Shown here one piece after another: positions 1-10,738 of a stretch of DNA of 64,000 nucleotides. A program made the position numbers and the translations under genes. The stretch is from Spirogloea muscicola (taxonomy: Eukaryota > Streptophyta > Zygnematophyceae > Spirogloeales > Spirogloeaceae). The stretch is taken from NCBI GenBank assembly GCA_009602725.1, contig WELB01000102.1, positions 372,022-436,021 of the forward strand. The letters run 5' to 3'. The notes under the pieces were generated by a model. It was not told the DNA's origin and ran no database searches. It was given only the letters and a program-made list of their open reading frames with translations. Numbering within the stretch: the stretch's first letter is position 1; each line of letters starts with the position of its first letter.

Positions 1-1656
1 CGCCAGCAGGCCGCGCTCGACGGCGGCGGCGACGGCGAGGCTGCCGGCGAGTGCGGCGGCGACGGGTGCAGCACCTCCGGGCACGAAGGCTGCGAGCCCC
101 TGCGCCCCACCGCCAAGCTCGCCATGTGGGTGAGCGCCGCGAAGCCCGGGCCCCGGCCCTCGCGCTCCTCTGGCGCGGCCTTGTCGCGCGACGGGGCCGG
201 CGACGCTGCCCTGAGGCGGCGGCGGGCGCGCGCAGGACTTTGGGCAGTGCGACGCGCGCCGCTGCACCGGCCGCAAGCTCGCCCGCCTGCGCTGCCTCCG
301 GGTACGACCGCCTGCGCGCGCCCGGCTGGACTTGCGGCCGAGCACTGTGCCGCCGCCTGCTCGAAGGAGCTCACGGGCCTGCATGCACGCTGCGGTCTTG
401 TATAAGGCAGGAGCTGCGGGTGCAGCAGCGCTTCGAAGGCATCGTCCTGAGGTGGGCCACTCCGCCAGACCTGCTGCGCCTCGCCCTCCTCCGCCACTGC
501 GGCAACTGCAGGGGCTATCCAAGCTCGAGCCTCGGGGGATGTGGGGTTTAGGATGTAGGGTTTAGGATGTAGGGTTTTGGGGTTCAGGGGTCTACTATAG
601 AACCAAGGTTAGAGGACTTGGGGTCACTGTGGAGGCTTGCACTTGCGTGAGCCCTGTGGCCTTGTCGATGGCTGCTTGACCCCTGAGCAGCCGTGTGTCT
701 CGGGCCCTCTGGCGACTCGAGCAGCCCGGTGGGCGTCAAGTGCGTCTCCAAGGAAGACGCGGCGCTGGTGGCACGGCACGGCCTGGCGGTGGTGGACTGC
801 TCCTGGGCGCGCCTTGACGACGTCCCATTTGCGCACCTGCGCTGCCCTGCGCCTCGGCTTTGTGCGCTTCACGCCCCTCTTTAAGCTTGCCTCACATAGC
901 CCCGGCCCGTGCCTTTGAGGTGAAGGCCTGCTGCTGAAGGTGCTCTTGGCATCTTCAGTTACTGAGCGGGTTGCACTTGCTCTTTTTACTGGCAGTGTGG
1001 CAGCAATGGGCAGGCGGCCACCTGAACGTTTTGATGGCTACTCACTTTCACATGCACATTTATTCGTTCAGAAGAAGACCTCAAACCTTCCGCTACTGAT
1101 GGTCAGCTCCTGCACGTGCGCTGGGACCCGCGCAGTGCCGTGGCTGGTTGCAGCGAACCCTGTCAACTACGGGCGGCCGCTGAAGCTTTCGTGTGTGGAA
1201 GCCCTTGCAGCTGCGCTCTTCATCTGGTCCGCTTGCTCGCCCCTGCGCTCGTAAACGAGTGAGCACCGATGACAAAGAACACCGCGCCCGTCGTGGCTCT
1301 TTTGATTATCCAAGGACTCAGTGCAACAGTGTGCTACTGGCAGCGGTGACGTGGATAATTGCACCCTTATCCTTGGCAAGTTCAAATGGGGCCACGCCTT
1401 CCTCTCCTTGAATGGGTGCGTGCTCTCGGGCTAGCTTCCTCTCTCACCTCCAGCTTGCAGCAATCTGTATTCCCTTAGTAATCACGAGGTATGCGAACTT
1501 GTTTCTCTGTGGCCTGGCAGGGACTTGCTGCAGGCGTATGCCAGGTGCCAGAGTGGCGCGGAGGTGGTAGCTGCACAGGAGCGCTGGCTTGCCCATCCAC
1601 CTGCCCTTGGCCTCACATCGCCCTCCCAGGCAGCAGAAGCTGACGCCACAGGTTAG
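1..1656 (+). CDS. TSR3: TSR3, 18S rRNA aminocarboxypropyltransferase (5' end outside window)
   Basis: Tsr3 moves the aminocarboxypropyl group of S-adenosylmethionine onto the hypermodified pseudouridine of 18S rRNA, a late cytoplasmic step of 40S subunit maturation. Seven exons fit: 1-129, 236-301, 411-451, 725-861, 1136-1226, 1344-1415 and 1521-1656. All introns are GT-AG and all phases agree, giving 223 visible residues. Family landmarks appear in order: [78 protein letters not shown] and [11 protein letters not shown]. The first exon is open to the window edge and is Gly/Cys/Asp-rich, so the start codon lies upstream. Family members in yeast and human are about 310 residues, so N-terminal sequence is missing here. 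Exon 5 could instead end at 1250 (donor GTAAAC, same phase); 1226 gives the better family match. The acidic C-terminal tail seen in many homologues may lie in a further exon (see 1657-2122). Confidence 0.93.
540..590 (+). repeat. Degenerate telomere-like repeat in TSR3 intron 3
   Basis: Several imperfect units resembling TTTAGGG, interleaved with GGATGTAGGG, lie inside the third TSR3 intron. They may be a short interstitial telomeric trace or a simple G-rich repeat. No function is implied. Confidence 0.5.
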
Positions 1657-2122
1657 GTGGTACACCTGCTAAGTTGCTAGAACTCCTCTAGTGTGGATAC
1701 ATCTTAAGTACATTATGATTGCCTGGCTATGGTTGCATGTTCATGCTCAAGGGTCGGGTTTTGTTTGATGATCTTGCTGATGGTAATGCTAGCCAGTCGG
1801 TCACGTGTACAACCCCAGTGTCACCGGAAGTGATCTTCAGGGGGGGTCCACATGCAGATGGTCAGCACAATTCTAGTACTGAAACCAGCAGCGACGAAGA
1901 CGGCTGGCCACCCCTGGAACACAACACCAACCACCGAGACTTGCCTGACTCAAGCGAGGATGACTTGGACGAGGATGAGATCAACGTGGATGATGATGGA
2001 CAAATGCACACATGAGGATGAGCAGTCTCGTTCGCACTATTGCCAACATTGCAGCGTGAGGGAATTGAACTGGAGCAGGCACCAGCTTCAGCATTGAAGG
2101 AGGATACGTGCTGTTAATGTAA
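1657..2122 (+). other. TSR3 downstream region with an acidic open frame
   Basis: A forward frame at 1719-2015 encodes 98 residues ending in a strongly acidic run (SSEDDLDEDEINVDDDG). Acidic tails are common at the C terminus of Tsr3, so this may be a last exon used by an alternative transcript. I could not find a donor-acceptor pair that joins it in phase with the exon ending at 1656, so it may equally be untranslated sequence. TGTAA at 2118-2122 matches the green-algal polyadenylation signal, which is a weak clue because the motif is short. Confidence 0.4.
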
Positions 2123-2986
2123 TGAGGAAGCACAGCTGCTGTACTTGTACTCCTCTACACGGAGCAATGGAGGTGTTTGTGTTAGAGACTGAGTCTGCAC
2201 TTGCTCCATCGAGCTCAAGAATCTGCTCGCGATTGGCATGCATCGTCATTGCTCCTTGGACAGTCTGTGCAGCTTCGTTGGACTGGCTTGACTGTGTTGT
2301 AGTGTACTATAGCGGTATTCAGTATGGTTACAAACACCCTACTGATATGCTAATGAACAGATTGCTATATTGATCACAACTGCATGCACATGTTGCTCGC
2401 ACATACCTGCATCCTTGGCATGCCACTGGGACTTGGAAACGTTTCCTGCAACATTCGTGCAGCAGCCCACCAGCCACACCACGACCAGGCAACGGATGCA
2501 TACGGGTTCCCTCATGTTGCTTGCTACGGCTTATTTCTCACTCGATCTGCTGTATGGTCGTAGATGCACATTGCCGAGCGGCTCTTCTCAGGCTTGCAAG
2601 CAGCTGCCTGACCACAGTCTACCAGGATCTCTCATGCACAATGCATGCTAATCAGGGAAAAGCGGTTACGTACCTAGCAGCAGTCCACCAGGTGAAGGTT
2701 GGTGAGAAGGAAGGGGGGGTAGGTATTAGGCTTGGGGTTTGCTCATCATAGGACCTGGTCGAGGATGGTCGGGACTATTGAATTGCACATGTTGTCTGAC
2801 TTGATCGTCGGGTCTCAAAAGGCAGCCTTGGAATCTCAAGGAGGCTACCGTGACTGCAGCTTATTCATATGGTATATGTTAGATGTTGATGGAGTTAACA
2901 ATTCCTCCCCCAGCTCCCAGGGCTTCATGAAGCTTCATCACATGGGGGAGTTGGGAAGTCACGGGCACTTTTGATTGCCATGATGA
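2123..2986. other. Intergenic space between convergent genes
   Basis: This stretch lies between the 3' ends of TSR3 and the amidase gene. Short open frames occur on the plus strand, but none has a recognisable domain. It probably holds the two 3' untranslated regions. Confidence 0.6.
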
Positions 2987-5269
2987 CTAATCAACTGTAC
3001 TCAAGATCTTCATAAGCTCCACAGTGAGGTCAAGAAGGGCTTCGTCATTGCCACGTTCTGCAACAAAGCCCAGATTCACAGGGCACCCATGCACCTTGGT
3101 TGCAGGGAGGCTGACCTGCAAACGAGTCCACGTCCCAAGAGCACCTCAGAGAGTGTGATGCAGTGCTTGAGAGCAACGGTCTCGTTTACACAAGGACTTG
3201 CCTCAATGACAGAAGGACTTGCACCAACAGCCCTGCATAGTGCAAGTTGCTGTGCACCATTGCCATTGCTGTGTGCTATTGGTCGAGAGCTGCCCCCTGA
3301 TGAACCATAAGCCACCACCATGTTGAGATTGTCGTCACGCTGCCGCAGGGTCTATGTACCTGCCACTTAGACCCATGGACTGCAGTACTGCCCCATCGTA
3401 GTTGGTGCCAGGCTGTGCTGGTTACGGGAATTTGGCCAGTCACCTGAGGCAGGCCGCCTGCACCGCTGATGGTGCAGAGGGCAAGAGTACGCATCTCAAA
3501 GACCTCCATGTCTGCCTTGGAAGTTGTAAGGAGGGGCGCAATACCGGGTGCAGGGGGCACAGCTAGGGCAGCCCCCCTGCCAAGCACTCTATCCACATGC
3601 TCGGCAATCCTGCAATTGCAACACACCATCTTACAAGCTGCATTGTGTGGCAAAGACAGCGAGCTTTGAGCCGCCGCAGCTGCAAGATTGCCTCTTTAGT
3701 ACCAGCTGAAGATGCTATGATGAGGCAGAGGACACCGTCTACACTTGGAAAGCCGTTTCCTCTGACAACTGCACACCTCTTCCGCTTTGAGGCTGCCTCT
3801 GCTGCTTGCCCCTCTGTCACCTTTGAAGAACCTTCAACTCTTTCCTGAATGGCTGTCCCGAACCGTGGACTTTCTCTTCGCACCCATTCCCCGTGACAAT
3901 CCCACATCTCCTTTCCCTGCCACGGCCAGCTATGAGCATCATGGCAAGCAGGATGAGCACCGATTAGAACATTGACTGTCCTGCTTGCCAGGACACAGGG
4001 CTGGGTCCCAGCTCACCTCGAGGACCAGTATGGTGTCTGCCCAGTCCTCCAAGGTCCCAACAGTACCAGGGTCTCCCACCCTGATCTCCTGCGGAGGGCC
4101 GAGAAGCTCTTGCAGCTGGGGCATGTGGGGAGTGAGGCGGTCATAGATGGCCTTGGAACACTCAGTGTCCATAATTGCGAATGCGTCCTCGGCCACCAGC
4201 CACCGCGAGAGCTTGTGGCGGCTTTCGCCCTGACTGGAAGCTGCCAGCAAGACATGGCCTACTGCCCGAAGTACCTCGGCGTCCCTGGCGAACCAGCCGA
4301 CTAGCGGTCACACACCACATAGTGCCGAGGCAACACGGAGGTTTGTCAGCAGGCTAGAAGCACGCAGCAGAGAGTGAGGCCCGGAAGGTCGAACATGGCG
4401 GTAGAGCAGAGAATGACCTGTGTCGGACGAGGGCTGCAGCGCCTTGGCGCCCTCCAGCGAGATACGGCCATGAGTGGGGCGGAACGCCAGGATGCCACAG
4501 TGGTTGGCCGGAACCCTGACTGAGCCAGCCGTGTCGCTACCCAGCGCAAAGTCCACCAGCCCGGCCGCCACCTGGTCATCGTGGTGTCAGCCCAAGTCGG
4601 GAGCCGCCTCGGTGCTGCTTTCGCTCCTCCGCAGGCTTGTGAGCATGCCCACTTGCGCTCACAGGGCGGAAGGCTTTGCGGCCTGGCCTTACTCGTATCT
4701 TGGCTCGGCCGGACAGACAGACGGCAACAGGACAACAATGACATAGCGAGCGCGACGCGAGCCACGGAATGGGTGACCGGCGACGTACTACAGAGGCAGA
4801 GCCCGAGGAGGAGCCGCCCGGGATGCGGTCGGGCGCGGCCGGGTTGAGAGGCGTGCCGTAGTGCTCGTTCACGCCCTCCAAGCCGTACGCCATCTCCTCC
4901 ATGGCGGCCTTGCCCACCAGCGCGGCACCCGCGTCCAGGAGCGCCTGGGGCAGCCCGCGCCGCGCCTCAGGAGCTGCCGCGAGGCCCGGGGGGGAGCGCA
5001 TCGGGTGAGGGGGAGCGCAGCGTGCCTGCACTGCGGGGGCGGTGGCAGCGGCGGGCCCGTGCGTGGCCAGCCAGGTGGGGTTCCCGAAGCCCGTCCGGAA
5101 GCCCGCGACCTGCAGGCGGCGGCGCCGCGGCGCAGGCCGCGAGGCAATCGCGATGAGTGGCGCCGCGGCCCACCGGCGCGGCGTGGCCGCAGGGGCGGGC
5201 CGAGGGGCTCACGTCGTACATGTCCTTGGCGCTGAANGCGGCGCCGGCGGCGCCGGCGGCGCCCGCCAT
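2987..5269 (-). CDS. AMI1: AMI1-like amidase (amidase-signature family), eight exons
   Basis: Amidase-signature enzymes hydrolyse amides with a Ser-Ser-Lys triad. The closest plant family I recognise is AMI1, which converts indole-3-acetamide to indole-3-acetate. Exons on the minus strand are 5269-5213, 5109-5032, 4944-4792, 4571-4418, 4300-4017, 3916-3777, 3609-3444 and 3115-2987. All introns are GT-AG and in phase, giving 386 residues with stop TAG at 2989-2987. Visible landmarks: FSAKDMYD with the catalytic Lys near residue 15; TGFGNPTWLATH; HYGTPLNPAAPDR; GGSSSGSAS with the cis-Ser near 90; LGSDTAGSVRVPA with the nucleophile Ser near 113; FRPTHGRIS; GWFARDAEVL; LAVPPAPG; and VSLPATKVHGCPVNLGFVAE at the C terminus. 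The ATG at 5269 gives only 11 residues before FSAKD, shorter than AMI1 (about 425 residues in total), so an upstream exon is possible. One ambiguous base lies in the first codons. There are no TPR repeats, so it is not a full Toc64. Substrate is inferred from family only. Confidence 0.9.
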
Positions 5270-5404
5270 GTCTTACGGCGAGGTGGGCTGGCCCGGGCAA
5301 GGGCCGCCGCGAGAGCTGGTCGCCCGCGGTGGGGCCTCTCCCCTCCGCGCTGTGGGGCCCCCCTGCAGCCGGCTCACATGTGTGCTGGGCACTCGTGCTG
5401 AAAA
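5270..5404. promoter_or_regulatory. Upstream region of the amidase gene
   Basis: About 135 bp separates the proposed amidase start from a LINE fragment, so the promoter and 5' leader would have to lie here or inside the LINE. No TATA box or other clear element is visible. Confidence 0.3.
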
Positions 5405-5863
5405 GGGCCCTATTCGTCAGTGCCCTGGTGCGGGAAGCCATGCGTCCGGCGTCTGGACGTGGTCGCCAACCCCCGGGGCGGTGGGCCTCGTCTGCTCATG
5501 GACGTGCTACTGATCGACGCATGCAAGGCTGGCGCACCGACGTCAACCGCGTCTGGCTGGGCCATGTCCAGCGCGGAGCGCAAGAAGGAACGGCACTACC
5601 ATGACCATCCCCGAGGGGACCATCTTTATCCGTGTGCCATGGATATCAACGGAGGCTACGACGTAAAATGGTCCTCCCTGATCCAGCATCTGGCCCAGCT
5701 GGTTGATGCGCGTCGTCGAAGTCGGGGGGGCAGCTTGGGCCACTCCGGCATTCCTCAGGCCTTAGTTGCACATCACAGAATGCGGCTATCGCTTAGTTTG
5801 CAGCGGTCGCAAGCATTGGCTCTTTATCAACGTTGTCGTACCACAGGGCGTCGACTGCCATAA
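5405..5863 (+). mobile_element. LINE fragment, C-terminal endonuclease-like part
   Basis: The frame at 5420-5863 carries a LLMDVLLIDACK motif, then AERKKERHYHDHPRGDH, then RMRLSLSLQRSQ. The same order recurs in the copies at 7755-8332 and 9220-9905. The spacing of acidic residues, Lys and a HY(S/H)D motif resembles a restriction-like endonuclease at the C terminus of a non-LTR retrotransposon; that reading is inference. The copy is truncated at both ends and has no reverse transcriptase part. Confidence 0.6.
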
Positions 5864-6169
5864 AGCGTCGAGAAGTCAGATCAGTACAGAGGCAGGCAAT
5901 AAACCAGCCTCGCGTGGTGGGCACTCAATGAAATGAAGTGGAAAGAAGGTCTGCGAGAACTTCAGACGTCACTTCGATATTGAGAGAAAACAACAGAACA
6001 GAAATTAACAGAATAGGAGTAACCAACAGATGACGTGGTTGGCAGTTGAGAACTTGAAATGAAATCCACAATCTAGTTAGTAAAACGGGTTCGGAAGGAC
6101 AAGTCACGAGCAAAGGGTACGAACAAGAAAACCAGAACGAGCCAGAAAGTACCCTCAAAGAGAGTGTCG

Positions 6170-6329
6170 AAAGTAACAGTGATTCGAACCAGGGGAGTGA
6201 CCCCAAAGTAACAGTGACTCGAATCAGGGGAGTGGCCCCAATGTAACAGTAATTCGAACCAGGGGAGTGGCCCCAGAGTAACAGCGAACTTGGACCAAGG
6301 GAGTGGCCCATAGTAACAGAAACTTCGAG
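6170..6329. repeat. 35-bp minisatellite, about 4.5 units
   Basis: Four full units of 35 bp start at 6170 and a partial fifth follows. The unit core is AGTAACAGTGATTCGAACC followed by AGGGGAGTGGCCCC. Units differ by a few bases. Reverse-strand frames across it (6363-5925) are repetitive because of the minisatellite and are not taken as genes. Confidence 0.9.
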
Positions 6330-6611
6330 TAAAAATGGCAAGATGCCAGTGAGACAAGCTCACAATGCAGTAGATGCAATGGAGCGCAATGAGAGTCGCT
6401 CGCGTATATTCGCCAAGCTCTCGGAAGGTCCAAGGTTAGGCTTGCAGGTAATTTTGCACAAGGTCGCGATGTTCGCGGCTTACAAAGTGCGCGCCCGGTC
6501 TGACGCGACGGAATGCGGGGCTCGTCGGGGTAAGGCTCTCTGCAGGTCTGTGTCCTGTGCCTGTGCCCACGCCTTCTCGGCGTGGCCCTGGACGCGCGCG
6601 CTTCGCTTACT

Positions 6612-6660
6612 GGGCAGCGGCAGCAGCAGCGGCGGCGGCAGCGGCAGCGGCGGCGGCAAA
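6612..6660. repeat. GGC/GCAGCG trinucleotide repeat
   Basis: A purine-rich array of GGC and AGC triplets about 49 bp long. Alternative frames give Gly/Ser or Ala runs. No surrounding gene is recognised. Confidence 0.8.
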
Positions 6661-7754
6661 GGTTGGCAACAGCCAGAGGGAGAGACTAGGCCGAGCGAAC
6701 TGCTCGGCGCCGGCCCTCCACACCCTTTATGCTCGGTCAGATAAATAATGACATTGTTCGTTGGGGCAAGCCAATTGGCCCATTTGGGTTCCCCGGCCTC
6801 AAGGCCAGTGTAGCCAGCGACTTGCTTCTACCACTACCTACCATTTCCCCACCATTGCCTAGTTGGTTCCTCACGGCTCATCGAGGCATATCACGCCTTC
6901 GACATGCTTTTGTGAGCTTCCTCGGCCTAATAAATAATGGGCTTGGGGTGGTGAAGGTGGCAAGAGAGAAATGCGCTGCACGCTGAGGCACTGAATGACC
7001 ATGGCAGCAGAGGAGTCTACGCACCGTTGATGGGCGAGGCGCTGGCACCGGATCCGGATGATGCTCCGACGCCGAGCCAGATTGAAACGTAACTTTTCTG
7101 ACAGAAGCGGGTTGGAGATGCCGCGCTCGCGACCCCACCTTCACACCAGATCGGAAAGTGACGCACCCTTGGATATCCACGTGAGCAGCTACCTCCGCAT
7201 CCTTGGCACCGACACCAATGAGCCACCGACGAGATAACGCACGAAAACATGCAGGGAGCGCTCTAAGTCAGGCCTCCGGCTTTCGTGGCGGCTCTCCAGC
7301 TCCCCAAGTTAGCTCGTCGCATTTGTTTGTGCTCACCCGTGGGTACTAATGTCACCTTAGGCACCTCAGGTCTCCGTACTAAGTAGCCTTGTTTAGTTTG
7401 CACTAGGCTCTGCCTGCACACTGCATTGACTTGAATTGGCCTCCCTTTCATTTCATGCGCTCCGCGCGCTTTCTCCCTGTTTGGGCTGAACGAGTCCCCA
7501 TGTCCACAAGTATTACCGATCACTTGGTTGGGGCTCAGGCGACGGAGAAGCAGCGCTCTTGGAGGGAAGATTTCCGTGTATTTGAATCGAGCAAAGGCCA
7601 AATGGCCAAGTACAAAGGCAAGCACATCTAGAGACGCACATCACATACAGCAGATTGACCCCGCTCAGTAACCACGGATCAAGACATAAAGGTCGCTAAT
7701 CGATGCCTGAATACTAGGTGGCAGATACGAAGCCCTTATGCCACCAACTAGAGC

Positions 7755-8332
7755 TCACCCAGCTTCCTGATGCAAAGCATTAGCCTGAGCACGCTGCAAA
7801 CAGGCTGAAATGCCTCGTCGCAAGAACGACAGATATGCAGCTGGCAAGCCCATCTTAGCCGAAAATACATCTGCACGTCGTGCATAGACTAGATTGGCAA
7901 TACTCTGGAGGAGAGTGTTGAAACGAGGACCTATACAGCCAAAGCTGTCGACTGCCGCTGGCAGGAGCTGATCGCCTTGCTGGTAATCGGAGTAGTGCTG
8001 CAGCTTTCTTTGTTCTGCACTGCCCATAGCGTGGCCAGCGATGTCCGTCGATGCTGGACATTATAGACCTCCGTAACAGCAACATCGACCGAGGCGCGTG
8101 GTCCTCCACCAGATACCACGCCCACAATGTCAAGTGTGCGGCGATGATGACGTCTTTGGGCTTCCGTGGTGATAGGATGATATTCAATTCCACGACCGCA
8201 CAGTTCCCGGCGTCGCGCATCAAATCCGCCGGGGCATCGCGGAGGAGGTCGTGGATGCCCACCACTTCCGGTCCAGTGGGCCAACGCAGCACGTGAGTGG
8301 CGAGCTAAGCACCCTCTGCACGGAAGCCACAC
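7755..8332 (-). mobile_element. LINE fragment, C-terminal endonuclease-like part
   Basis: Minus-strand frames 8332-7931 and 8027-7755 hold SAEQRKLQHYSDYQQGDQ, AVDSFGCIGPRFNTLLQS and a final ACLQRAQANALHQEAG. These align in order with the LINE pieces at 5405 and 9220. The coding sequence is frameshifted between two frames and lacks the reverse transcriptase domain. The family seems non-LTR; I cannot assign a named clade. Confidence 0.65.
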
Positions 8333-8559
8333 TCACACTGGCGCGCAGCCCAATCAGGCAGTTAGATGGGAGGCAGAGGAAGAGTTGAAGCGACGTCCGA
8401 AAGGCCTCGGAGCTGAAGCTGAAGGTGTTGGCGGCGGCGTGTGAGGTGATTCAATCCGTGGCACCAGGTGTGGCGAGAGAAGTAAGTGTTGCCAGGCTCC
8501 TTGGATTGTTCTGATCTCTGGCAGCGTCCTCGACCTTCTGCGGCGCTCATCTTCCACTG

Positions 8560-9060
8560 CCGTAACCAGTCTAAATTGTGCCCCTCTATCAGAAGCTCGG
8601 GCGAGGTCTGAGAATGGCGTGAGGAGGGGTTGTAGAGGGAAAAGAGCCGACTCCCGAGTCGCGAATGCTCCTCGGATCCTCTTGGAAGGGGAAGGAGCCT
8701 TCCTCCACATTGCGTACAGGGTCGTGGAGGCAAGGGAAGCGCATGGGAAGCAGAGAGGCGATCTGGTGCCAGCAGCCCAGGAAGGCTGCTTGCGCCATCT
8801 GCTCCAACGACCGGCAGCCAAGGCCGCCCATGCGAGTGGGAAGGGAGTGCCGCGCTTCTCGATCAGAGAAGGAATTGCGCGCCCTTAGAGAAGAGGGGCT
8901 GGCCAAGCCAGCCCGAAAAGACTGGACAATATCCAAAGCCAGATAAGGTGCCGAAATAAGCACTACACATGTAGACACGAGAAGCATATGGAAGCAGTAC
9001 CCGCGAGTGAGCAACATCAGGTCTGGGTATATCGCTGCAGGAAAAGCAGTCCACCCCAAC
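8560..9060 (-). mobile_element. LINE fragments: ORF piece joined to an older 3' tail
   Basis: Read on the minus strand, YPDLMLLTRGYC and a 3' untranslated stretch with the stem-loop at 8914-8895 (GGGCTGGCTTGGCCAGCCCC) are followed by GGLGCRSLEQMAQAAFLGCW, an ORF segment of the same kind of element. A 3' tail is therefore fused to the interior of a second copy, which indicates one LINE landing in or next to another. Neither copy is complete. Confidence 0.6.
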
Positions 9061-9219
9061 ATGTCGGAGCAGATCGTCCTTTTCACCCACCTCGCCCACA
9101 CCCCTGGCCTGCGTGCCCAGGCACGCTTCAAGGCGCTGGTTGGAAAAAGCGGCCTCTGTCCAGGTGGCGGAGCTTCTCCCTCCGTCTCACCTTCGCGGCC
9201 GCGCCCGGCTTCTCCCAGC

Positions 9220-10030
9220 CTCTTCCCCTGGGGCGGCGGCGTGGTTATCAGCGCTCCAACGCGGCGCTCACCATGCCCGATGAGGTCTTCAGGACGACGG
9301 TCCACCAGCTCTTGGGCCTCCTCCCTCCCTGCCTCGTGGGCGTCACTCAGTGCGAGTGCGGTGCCCGTCACGCTGACCCTGCGGAGCTGGCTGCGTGTAT
9401 GATCCGTTGCGCGCGCGGGGGCGAGCGGACCGCTTCCCACGATCTCCTGCGAGATGATATGCAGGGGGTGTTCACGGAGGCTGGCTTCAAGGTGGCTGTG
9501 GATAAATCCTCAATGATGCCCATTCAGCTGGGCGAGGTCGGCCTGGCGGCCCGGGGCTAGAAGCGAAAATATGCTCATCGCCGGGGTGCTGATGAATTCG
9601 CGGCCCTGGCGATGGATGTACGCTTTCGGCAGCCGCCGGCTGGAACTCCTTCGGCGGCTTGCCCGCCAGGCCATTGACCGGCGGCCGGGTCTGCCAGGGG
9701 CGATGCCCGGCTTCAACGCCGCCGGTTTGCTCGCCCAAGTCTTCCGCATGCGCCTGGCGATATCGTTTGAACGCTCCCTCGCCCACGCCGTCCACACGCG
9801 AGCAGGCTGTGCTATGGCCGCTGCCTCTTGGTCTCGGTGGAGTGCCTCTGTCCCTGCAGCGAGCTACTCAGACCTGATGTTGCTCCCTCGTGGGTACTGA
9901 GCTTCCCTCTGGATCGTCTACGTGCTTTGCAGAATTTTGTAGTGTAGTCATATTTTCGGCTCCTCTTTGGCCTTGGACATTTTCCATACGTTTTGGGCTG
10001 GCTTTGCTAGCCCCTCTTCTTTACGGGCGA
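9220..10030 (+). mobile_element. LINE fragment with 3' end and stem-loop tail
   Basis: Forward frames carry FRTTVHQLLGLLPPCLVGV, a CECGARH motif, HDLLRDDM, then AQVFRMRLAISFERSLAHAV and the C terminus YSDLMLLPRGY with stop near 9900. About 130 bp of 3' untranslated sequence follows, with the stem-loop GGGCTGGCTTTGCTAGCCC at 9995-10013 and the end CCCTCTTCTTTACGGGCGAG. It is the longest LINE copy here but has no reverse transcriptase, so it is 5' truncated, and its frame is interrupted. Confidence 0.65.
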
Positions 10031-10263
10031 GCACTTCTTCGAAAACAAGCACTCCGGCGAGACCCCGAGGCAGCAGCCAGAGCGCGGCCGGCACGCGTGT
10101 TTACTGCGTGAGCGAGAGAGCGCTGGAGAGAGACGGAGAGACGCATGCGAAAGACCTGAGCGAGCGAGCCGGCAGCATTGAGGGGCTGGGAACGGCCAGC
10201 CCGAAAAAATTGAACCAAAGTGTTTTCAGGGTTGTCTTTCTTTTTTCTGGGCTGGCCTCTCAC
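10031..10263 (-). mobile_element. LINE fragment preceded by a second 3' tail
   Basis: The minus strand reads AAGSLAQVFRMRLSVSLQRS, SLAHAVNTRAGRALAAASGS, matching the C-terminal segment of the 9220-10030 copy. A stem-loop tail (GGGCTGGCCGTTCCCAGCC, 10200-10182) lies directly before the coding piece, so again a tail abuts the body of another copy. Confidence 0.6.
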
Positions 10264-10389
10264 AGCTCAATAAGTGATACATCCTACCCGATGAGAATCA
10301 CGCTTCCAGGAGAGGGCGGTAGCTGTGAAAGGCCAGTCCAGATAAAGTAATGAAAGGAGTTCCAAGGGGCCAGGAAAACTGCATCTGCG

Positions 10390-10738
10390 TGCCGGTCGTG
10401 CCCTCGCTGCAGCCTCTGGCCCTGGCCAGGGACCCGCTACAAGGAGCCCAGTTTCTCTGACCTGCGGCTGCTTAGCAGGGGTGATTAAATTATTCGTAGC
10501 TGCTTGGTTCCTTTTGTGCTAGCCTTTCAGCGCTTCCCCTGGCCCCTTCGAACTCTGTTCATTCTTTTCAAGTTGGAATTTTCCAGCCCCTAAGGGCGAG
10601 CCCTCTGCGTTGTCTTGTTTTTTGTGATGTTGTCTTTTTCCGGCTCCTCTTTCTTTGGCTTTCGACATTGTCCATCCTTTTTGGGCTGCCTTTGCCAGGC
10701 CGTCTTCGTTATGGGCCAGTCAATCTGGCCGCGCATTC
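10390..10738 (+). mobile_element. LINE 3' end
   Basis: AGRALAAASGPGQG-type coding sequence is followed by the terminal segment and about 250 bp of 3' untranslated DNA. It ends in CCAGTCAATCTGGCCGCGC, the same end seen at 59923 and near 63580. It abuts the integrase end of gypsy element G2-a, so it probably inserted into that element. Confidence 0.6.

Larger units (their letters stand above)
5864..7740. other. Region without a recognisable gene
   Basis: Apart from the minisatellite and the GC-rich simple repeat listed separately, only short open frames of no known family are seen. The reverse frame 7625-7263 (120 residues) has no recognised domain. A stretch near 7440-7510 has a similar composition to 63030-63100 but I cannot name the element. 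Confidence 0.5.

Noticed and set aside
3276-3443. Continuation of the amidase exon beyond 3444, ending at 3276
   Set aside because: The frame stays open, but its residues do not match the family. The exon 3115-2987 joins in phase and restores the family C terminus.
4861-5401. Plus-strand and other-frame Arg/Ala-rich frames over the amidase exons
   Set aside because: Shadow frames of GC-rich coding sequence on the opposite strand.
5925-6433. Reverse frames with repeating WxHSPxxxxCYxGxTP-like motifs
   Set aside because: Produced by the 35-bp minisatellite; no start context or domain.
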